Below, piece after piece: positions 6,523 through 10,640 of a stretch of 10,640 nucleotides of DNA. The stretch comes from Comamonadaceae bacterium (GTDB lineage: Bacteria; Pseudomonadota; Gammaproteobacteria; Burkholderiales; Burkholderiaceae_C), in contig CANIRI010000050.1 in the NCBI GenBank assembly GCA_947469815.1, positions 1 to 10,640 on the forward strand. The letters are read 5' to 3'. A model generated the notes under the pieces. That model was not told where the DNA came from. It searched no databases and was given only the letters and a program-made list of their open reading frames with translations. The translations under genes were made by a program, and so were the position numbers. Position 1 is the stretch's first letter. Every line of letters begins with the position of its first letter.

Positions 6523-7617
6523 ATGCGCACCGCCCTGCCCGCCACCATGCACGCCGCTGTGCTGACCGGCTTTGGCGGGCCGGACAAACTGGTCTACCGC
6601 GACGACGTGCCGCTGCCGGTCGCGCAAGCGGGCGAAGTACTGATCCGCGTCGGTGCCTCGGCGGTCAACAACACCGACATCAACACCCGGGTCGGCTGGT
6701 ATTCCAAAACCGTGGACAGCGCCACCGGAGTGAATAGCGTGGGCTTTGACACCAGCGCCGACGCCACACCCGGCTGGGGCGGCACGGCCATGCAATTCCC
6801 ACGCATCCAGGGGGCGGACTGCTGCGGCACTATCGTGGCGCTTGGTGCTGGCGTGGATGCGCAGCGCGTGGGGCAGCGCGTGCTGGTGCGACCGGTGTTG
6901 CGCATGTACGCGGGCTACGCGCCCTTCGCCTGCTGGTACCTCGGCTCGGAATGCGACGGCGCGTTTGCGCAGTACACCAAAGTGCCGGCCGACGCCGCGA
7001 TGCCCATCAACAGCCAACTGCGCGATGCCGAATTAGCCACCTTCCCGTGCGCCTATTCCACAGCCGAGAACCTGCTCACGCGCAGCGGCGTGCGCGCCGG
7101 GGACCGGGTGCTGGTGACAGGCGCGTCCGGCGGTGTCGGCAGCGCGGCTGTGCAACTGGCGCTGCTGCGCGGCGCGCAGGTGGTGGTGCAGGCCGCAACA
7201 GCAAAACACGCGGCCTTGCTGGAACTCGGTGCCGAAGCGGCCGTAGACAGGGGCGAGGATGCGCTGCGCAGCCTAGGCAACAACGCAGTCAGCGTGGTGA
7301 TTGATTTGGTAGGCGGCGCGCAATGGCCGCTGCTGCTGGATGCGCTGCGCACCGGCGGGCGCTACGCCAGCGCCGGCGCGATTGCCGGACCGGTGGTACC
7401 GCTGGACTTGCGCACGCTTTACCTCAAAGACCTGTCGCTGTTCGGCTGCACGTTCCAAGACGACATCATTTTTGAGAACCTGGTGGGCTACATCGAGCGC
7501 GGCGAACTGCGCCCGCTGCTGGCGAAGACCTACGCACTGTCCCACATCGCGCAGGCCCAGGCAGATTTTTCGGCCAAGCAGTTTCTTGGCAAACTGGCGC
7601 TGGTGCCGCCCCAGTAA
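6523..7617 (+). CDS. Quinone-oxidoreductase-like MDR dehydrogenase, substrate unknown
   Basis: This 364-residue protein is a medium-chain dehydrogenase/reductase. It has a GroES-like N-terminal domain (about 9-160) and a Rossmann domain with TGASGGVGSAAVQ (199-211), the pattern of NADPH-dependent quinone-reductase-type members. The Cys and His/Glu zinc ligands of classical alcohol dehydrogenases are replaced (VNNTDIN at 49-55, QGADCCG at 96-102), so it is probably zinc-independent. A loop of about 30 residues (61-92, containing GFDTSADATPGWGG) is longer than in simple quinone reductases and may shape the substrate pocket. No Shine-Dalgarno is evident; ATG 6547 (MHAAVLTGFGG) is an equally plausible start. 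It lies 12 bases after cdhB and 24 before the second thioesterase. Possible jobs are reduction of an enoyl or aldehyde intermediate in quaternary-amine breakdown, but nothing in the sequence fixes the substrate. Confidence 0.85.
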   Translation: MRTALPATMHAAVLTGFGGPDKLVYRDDVPLPVAQAGEVLIRVGASAVNNTDINTRVGWYSKTVDSATGVNSVGFDTSADATPGWGGTAMQFPRIQGADCCGTIVALGAGVDAQRVGQRVLVRPVLRMYAGYAPFACWYLGSECDGAFAQYTKVPADAAMPINSQLRDAELATFPCAYSTAENLLTRSGVRAGDRVLVTGASGGVGSAAVQLALLRGAQVVVQAATAKHAALLELGAEAAVDRGEDALRSLGNNAVSVVIDLVGGAQWPLLLDALRTGGRYASAGAIAGPVVPLDLRTLYLKDLSLFGCTFQDDIIFENLVGYIERGELRPLLAKTYALSHIAQAQADFSAKQFLGKLALVPPQ

Positions 7618-7641
7618 CCCCCCGGCAACCCTATTCCCAAA

Positions 7642-8208
7642 ATGTCCACAACCCACGATCAAGCCCGGCACGGCGTGCGCACACCACTGGAAAATACGCC
7701 CGCATGCGCCTGGGATGCGTCGGCCCCCATCGATGCGCCGCTGTGCCTGCACCGCCCCCATGTGTTGTGGGACTGGGTGGACTACAACGGCCATATGAGC
7801 GAGTCCTGCTACCTGCTGGTGTTTGGCGACAACTCGGATGCCTTCTTCCGCTATATCGGCATCGACGAGTCTTACCGCGACCAGGGCGGCCATTCGCTGT
7901 ACACCGCGCAAACCCATATCCACTATGTCAAAGAAGTCGCGCAGGGCGAGCCGTTGCGCCTGACTTTGCAACTGCTGGACCTGGACCCACGACGCATCCA
8001 CATGATTCACAGCATGTACCACGCGGACAACGGCGACTTGCTGTGCACCGGCGAACAAATGCTGGTGCATGTGGATATGGCCAAGGGCCGCGCAGCCGCG
8101 ATGCCCGACTTTTTGTACGCACGCCTGCAAGCCATATTGCAAGCGCATTCCACGCTCCCGGTTCCGCCCCAAGTCGGCCGCCCCATGGGCATCCGCCGCG
8201 CATCGTGA
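7642..8208 (+). CDS. Second hot-dog acyl-CoA thioesterase, CdhB paralogue
   Basis: This 188-residue thioesterase is clearly related to the one at 6007-6510. It shares WVDYNGHMSES (45-55), GHSLYTAQTHIHYVKEV (83-99), an (R)RIHMIH strand and GEQMLVHVDM (137-146). It has about 21 extra N-terminal residues before the shared core. The conserved Asp47 in WVDYNGH is retained, so it should be active. With two such enzymes in one operon, one is likely the betainyl-CoA thioesterase and the other may release a different quaternary-amine acid, for example carnitine from carnitinyl-CoA. Which does which cannot be read from sequence. ATG 7642 has no good Shine-Dalgarno; a GTG in the N-terminal extension (residue 12) is an alternative. 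The acyl-CoA dehydrogenase gene follows after 18 bases. Confidence 0.88.
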   Translation: MSTTHDQARHGVRTPLENTPACAWDASAPIDAPLCLHRPHVLWDWVDYNGHMSESCYLLVFGDNSDAFFRYIGIDESYRDQGGHSLYTAQTHIHYVKEVAQGEPLRLTLQLLDLDPRRIHMIHSMYHADNGDLLCTGEQMLVHVDMAKGRAAAMPDFLYARLQAILQAHSTLPVPPQVGRPMGIRRAS

Positions 8209-8226
8209 TTTTTTGATAGGCAAACC

Positions 8227-9408
8227 ATGCACTTCCAACTGAGCAGCGAACAGACCATGATCGTCGACACGGTCCGCACCTTTGTCGAAAAAGAGCTGTA
8301 CCCGTATGAAGACGAAGTAGAGCGCACCGACGCCATTGCGCCCGAGCTCGCCAAGTCCATCCAAGCCAAGGCGATCGAAGTCGGGCTCTACGCGGCCAAT
8401 ATGCCTTCTGAGCTCGGCGGCGGCGGGCTGGACAACTTCACCCTGGCTTTGATGGAGCGCGAACTCGGCCGCGCCTCTTACGGGCTGCAAATGCTGATTG
8501 CCCGCCCCAGCAACATCCTGCGGGCCTGCGAAGGCGCGCAGATTGACGAATACCTCATGCCCACCATCCGCGGCGAGCGCCACGACTGCCTGGCCATGAC
8601 CGAGCCCAACGCGGGCTCGGACGTGCGCGGCATGCAAACCCGGGCCACACGAGACAACAGCGACGGCTCGGGCGAGAACGCCGACTACCTGATCAACGGC
8701 ACCAAGCACTTCATCAGCCACGCCGATATGAGCGACTTTGTGGTGCTGTTCGCCGCCACTGGCGTGGAAGAAACCAGCCACGGGCCGAAGAAAAAAATCA
8801 CCGGATTTCTGGTGGATCTGGACTCGCCGGGCCTGACCGTGCGCCGGGGCCCGGCCTGCGTGTCGCACCGGGGCTACCACCAGTGCGAGCTGTTTTTCAC
8901 CGACTGCCGGGTGCCCGCCTACAAGCGCCTGGGCGAGGAAGGCAAAGGTTTTGATTTGATGGGCCAGTGGCTGGGCGCGACCCGCCTGACCGTGGCTGCC
9001 ACCAGCGTGGGGCGCGGCCAGCGGGTGATGGAGATGGCCACCCAGTGGGCCGCCACGCGCAAGCAATTCGGGCAGTCCATCGGCAAGTTCCAAGGCACGG
9101 GCTTTAAGCTCGCCGACATGGCCACCGAGCTGGCCGCTGCCGAATTGTTGACGCTGCAAGCCGCCTGGAAATGCGACCAGGGCACCATGAGCGATTCCGA
9201 CGCCGCCATGGCCAAGCTTTTCGCCTCTGAAGCGCTGGCGCGGGTAACCGACAACGCATTGCAAATTTTTGGCGGCATGGGCCTCATGGACCAGCTACCG
9301 ATTGAGCGTTTCTGGCGCGACGCGCGGGTCGAGCGCATCTGGGACGGCACCAGCGAAATCCAGCGCCACATCATCTCGCGCGCCATGCTGCGCGTGCACG
9401 GCGGATGA
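8227..9408 (+). CDS. Acyl-CoA dehydrogenase, candidate gamma-butyrobetainyl-CoA dehydrogenase
   Basis: This 393-residue FAD-dependent acyl-CoA dehydrogenase is expected to introduce a trans-2,3 double bond into an acyl-CoA and pass electrons to ETF. The domains are in normal order: N-terminal helical (1-118), beta domain with the FAD motif CLAMTEPNAGSDV (121-133), and C-terminal helical with TRKQFGQSIGKFQ (277-289), FGGMGLM (348-354) and IWDGTSEIQR (371-380). At the position of the usual catalytic Glu (YEGTSQIQR in medium-chain enzymes) this protein has Asp373; the alternative Glu position used by isovaleryl-CoA dehydrogenase is also not Glu (TRLTVAAT). A conservative Asp base is possible but notable. 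The start is ATG 8227, with AGG about six bases before it; the end overlaps the next gene (ATGA). Linkage to carnitine genes suggests gamma-butyrobetainyl-CoA as substrate; a general short-chain acyl-CoA is the alternative. Confidence 0.88.
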   Translation: MHFQLSSEQTMIVDTVRTFVEKELYPYEDEVERTDAIAPELAKSIQAKAIEVGLYAANMPSELGGGGLDNFTLALMERELGRASYGLQMLIARPSNILRACEGAQIDEYLMPTIRGERHDCLAMTEPNAGSDVRGMQTRATRDNSDGSGENADYLINGTKHFISHADMSDFVVLFAATGVEETSHGPKKKITGFLVDLDSPGLTVRRGPACVSHRGYHQCELFFTDCRVPAYKRLGEEGKGFDLMGQWLGATRLTVAATSVGRGQRVMEMATQWAATRKQFGQSIGKFQGTGFKLADMATELAAAELLTLQAAWKCDQGTMSDSDAAMAKLFASEALARVTDNALQIFGGMGLMDQLPIERFWRDARVERIWDGTSEIQRHIISRAMLRVHGG

Positions 9409-10640
9409 GCGCACCAGCAGACGCGGCAGCAGCCACCCAGCGCTTGCGCCGCCTGTTTTCACCGCGGCATATGGCGGTCTTCGGCGGGGCGTCAGCGGCT
9501 GAGGTCATACGCCAATGCCGCGCACTCGGCTTTGCCGGGCAAATCTGGCCGGTCCACCCCACGCGCACCGAAGTCGAAGGCCTGCCCTGTTTTCCTGATG
9601 TGGCGGCACTGCCCGAAGCGCCCGACGCCAGCTTTGTCGCCGTGCCCGCAGCCGCTACCGTGGGCGTGGTGCGGGCGCTGGCTGCGCGCGGCGCAGGGGG
9701 AGCCATCTGTTACGCCTCCGGTTTCGCTGAAGTGGGCGGTGAAGGCGTGGCGCTGCAACACGAACTGGTGGCGGCGGCCGGAAACATGGCGCTGGTGGGG
9801 CCCAACTGCTACGGTATGCTGAATTACCTGGACGGCGTGGCGTTGTGGCCGGACCAACATGGCGGGCAGCGGGTGGAGCGCGGCGTGGCCATCGTCACGC
9901 AAAGCGGCAACATCGGCCTGAATCTGACCATGCAACGGCGCGGCCTGCCGCTGGCCTATTTGATTACCGTGGGCAACAAGGCCGGTGACAGCATGGAGGC
10001 CATCGTGCAGGCGCTGCTCGCAGACCCGCGCGTCAGCGCCATCGGCTTGCACATCGAAGGACTCGACAACGTGGCCGCCTTCAGCGCCGTGGCCCTGCAA
10101 GCCTTGGCGCAGGGCGTGCCGCTGGTGGCGCTCAAGGCCGGCTCGTCGGCACTGGGCGCGCAAACCGCCATGAGCCACACCAGCTCGCTGGCCGGACCCG
10201 ACGCTTTGTACGACGCGCTGTTTGCGCGCTGCGGCGTGGCGCGGGTTCGCGAACCCGCCGAGATGCTGGAGACCCTGAAGTTTCTGCACGTCCACGGCGC
10301 GCTGCCCGGACGGCGCATCATCAGCGCAAGCTGCTCCGGCGGCGAGGCGTCGCTGATGGCAGACCTGGCGCAGGTACGCGGTTTGGAGATGCCGGCCCTG
10401 CCGGACGCCGCCTACCAGCGCATGCACGCGGTGCTGGGCGACAAGGTGACGGTCGCCAATCCGCTGGACTACCACACCTACATCTGGGGTGACCGCGCCG
10501 CCTTAGGCGAATGCTTTGCTGGCTTGATGGACTGCCGTTTTGACGCGCACATTCTGGTACTGGACTACCCGCGCCTGGACCGCTGCAGCGCCGACAGCTG
10601 GGGCGCGGCGGTGGACGCTTTTGCCGACGCGGCGGCGCAG
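9405..10640 (+). CDS. NDP-forming acyl-CoA synthetase, N-terminal 412 residues (cut by right edge)
   Basis: The gene continues beyond the window, and 412 codons are open without interruption. It encodes an ADP(NDP)-forming acyl-CoA synthetase of the acetate-CoA ligase/succinyl-CoA synthetase superfamily. The CoA-binding domain begins near residue 15 (SPRHMAVFGGAS) and includes VGPNCYGMLNYLDG (131-144). The succinyl-CoA-ligase-like flavodoxin domain contains VTQSGNIGLN (164-173) and VGNKAGDSMEA (189-199). His258 in SHTSSLAGPDALYDALF is the expected phosphorylated catalytic residue (family motif HT-x-x-LAG). A second ligase domain starts around 300, and an ATP-grasp domain should follow outside the window. 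ATG 9405 overlaps the stop of the acyl-CoA dehydrogenase by four bases (ATGA). It would activate a carboxylate substrate for the preceding dehydrogenase; gamma-butyrobetaine or another carnitine-related acid is the contextual guess. An acetate or propionate ligase is the alternative. Confidence 0.9.
   Translation, partial: MSAPADAAAATQRLRRLFSPRHMAVFGGASAAEVIRQCRALGFAGQIWPVHPTRTEVEGLPCFPDVAALPEAPDASFVAVPAAATVGVVRALAARGAGGAICYASGFAEVGGEGVALQHELVAAAGNMALVGPNCYGMLNYLDGVALWPDQHGGQRVERGVAIVTQSGNIGLNLTMQRRGLPLAYLITVGNKAGDSMEAIVQALLADPRVSAIGLHIEGLDNVAAFSAVALQALAQGVPLVALKAGSSALGAQTAMSHTSSLAGPDALYDALFARCGVARVREPAEMLETLKFLHVHGALPGRRIISASCSGGEASLMADLAQVRGLEMPALPDAAYQRMHAVLGDKVTVANPLDYHTYIWGDRAALGECFAGLMDCRFDAHILVLDYPRLDRCSADSWGAAVDAFADAAAQ

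Noticed and set aside
7273..9264. A 663-codon open frame on the minus strand
   Set aside because: It lies fully antisense to the MDR, thioesterase and acyl-CoA dehydrogenase genes. Its His/Gln/Gly/Val-rich composition is typical of antisense frames in GC-rich DNA, and no family motif is visible.
9492..10475. A 327-codon open frame on the minus strand
   Set aside because: It is antisense to the NDP-forming acyl-CoA synthetase, whose CoA-binding and phosphohistidine motifs are intact in the plus frame.

Overview
The window is a GC-rich, almost fully coding stretch. Its protein content and layout fit a betaproteobacterium of the Burkholderiales, most likely Comamonadaceae. This placement is inferred from codon use, the GntR/methylmalonyl-CoA mutase divergent pair and protein style, not from a marker gene. 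No RNA gene, insertion sequence, integrase, CRISPR array or phage gene was seen, and no stretch longer than about 130 bases lacks a gene.

Layout. (1) 1-1135: the 5' end of a methylmalonyl-CoA mutase gene on the minus strand, and a divergent GntR/FCD regulator on the plus strand. They share a 129-base intergenic region with a plausible promoter and a perfect palindrome. (2) 1157-3999, minus strand: a three-gene unit transcribed as MFS transporter, HD-domain protein (probable diiron enzyme), EamA-type permease. (3) 4129-10640, plus strand: a tightly packed operon that runs off the right edge. It holds a beta-keto acid cleavage enzyme (cdhC-like), L-carnitine 3-dehydrogenase (cdhA-like), a hot-dog thioesterase (cdhB-like), a quinone-oxidoreductase-like MDR enzyme, a second hot-dog thioesterase, an acyl-CoA dehydrogenase, and an NDP-forming acyl-CoA synthetase (truncated by the window).

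How the genes may work together. The first three genes of the operon are the recognised aerobic carnitine-to-glycine-betaine route. CdhA oxidises L-carnitine to 3-dehydrocarnitine. CdhC with acetyl-CoA cleaves this to betainyl-CoA and acetoacetate. CdhB releases glycine betaine. The remaining genes (CoA ligase, acyl-CoA dehydrogenase, second thioesterase, MDR oxidoreductase) look like a feeder module. The most economical hypothesis is a CoA-dependent beta-oxidation-like entry from gamma-butyrobetaine: activation, dehydrogenation to crotonobetainyl-CoA, hydration by an enzyme not in this window, and release of carnitine by one of the two thioesterases. The divergent MFS/HD/EamA unit may supply uptake, efflux or a side-chain oxidation for related quaternary amines. 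That link rests on position only.

The points most worth checking are the feeder-module hypothesis, the diiron-type HD protein beside a carnitine operon with no phosphonate genes in view, the Asp in place of the usual catalytic Glu in the acyl-CoA dehydrogenase, and the unassigned MDR enzyme inside the operon.
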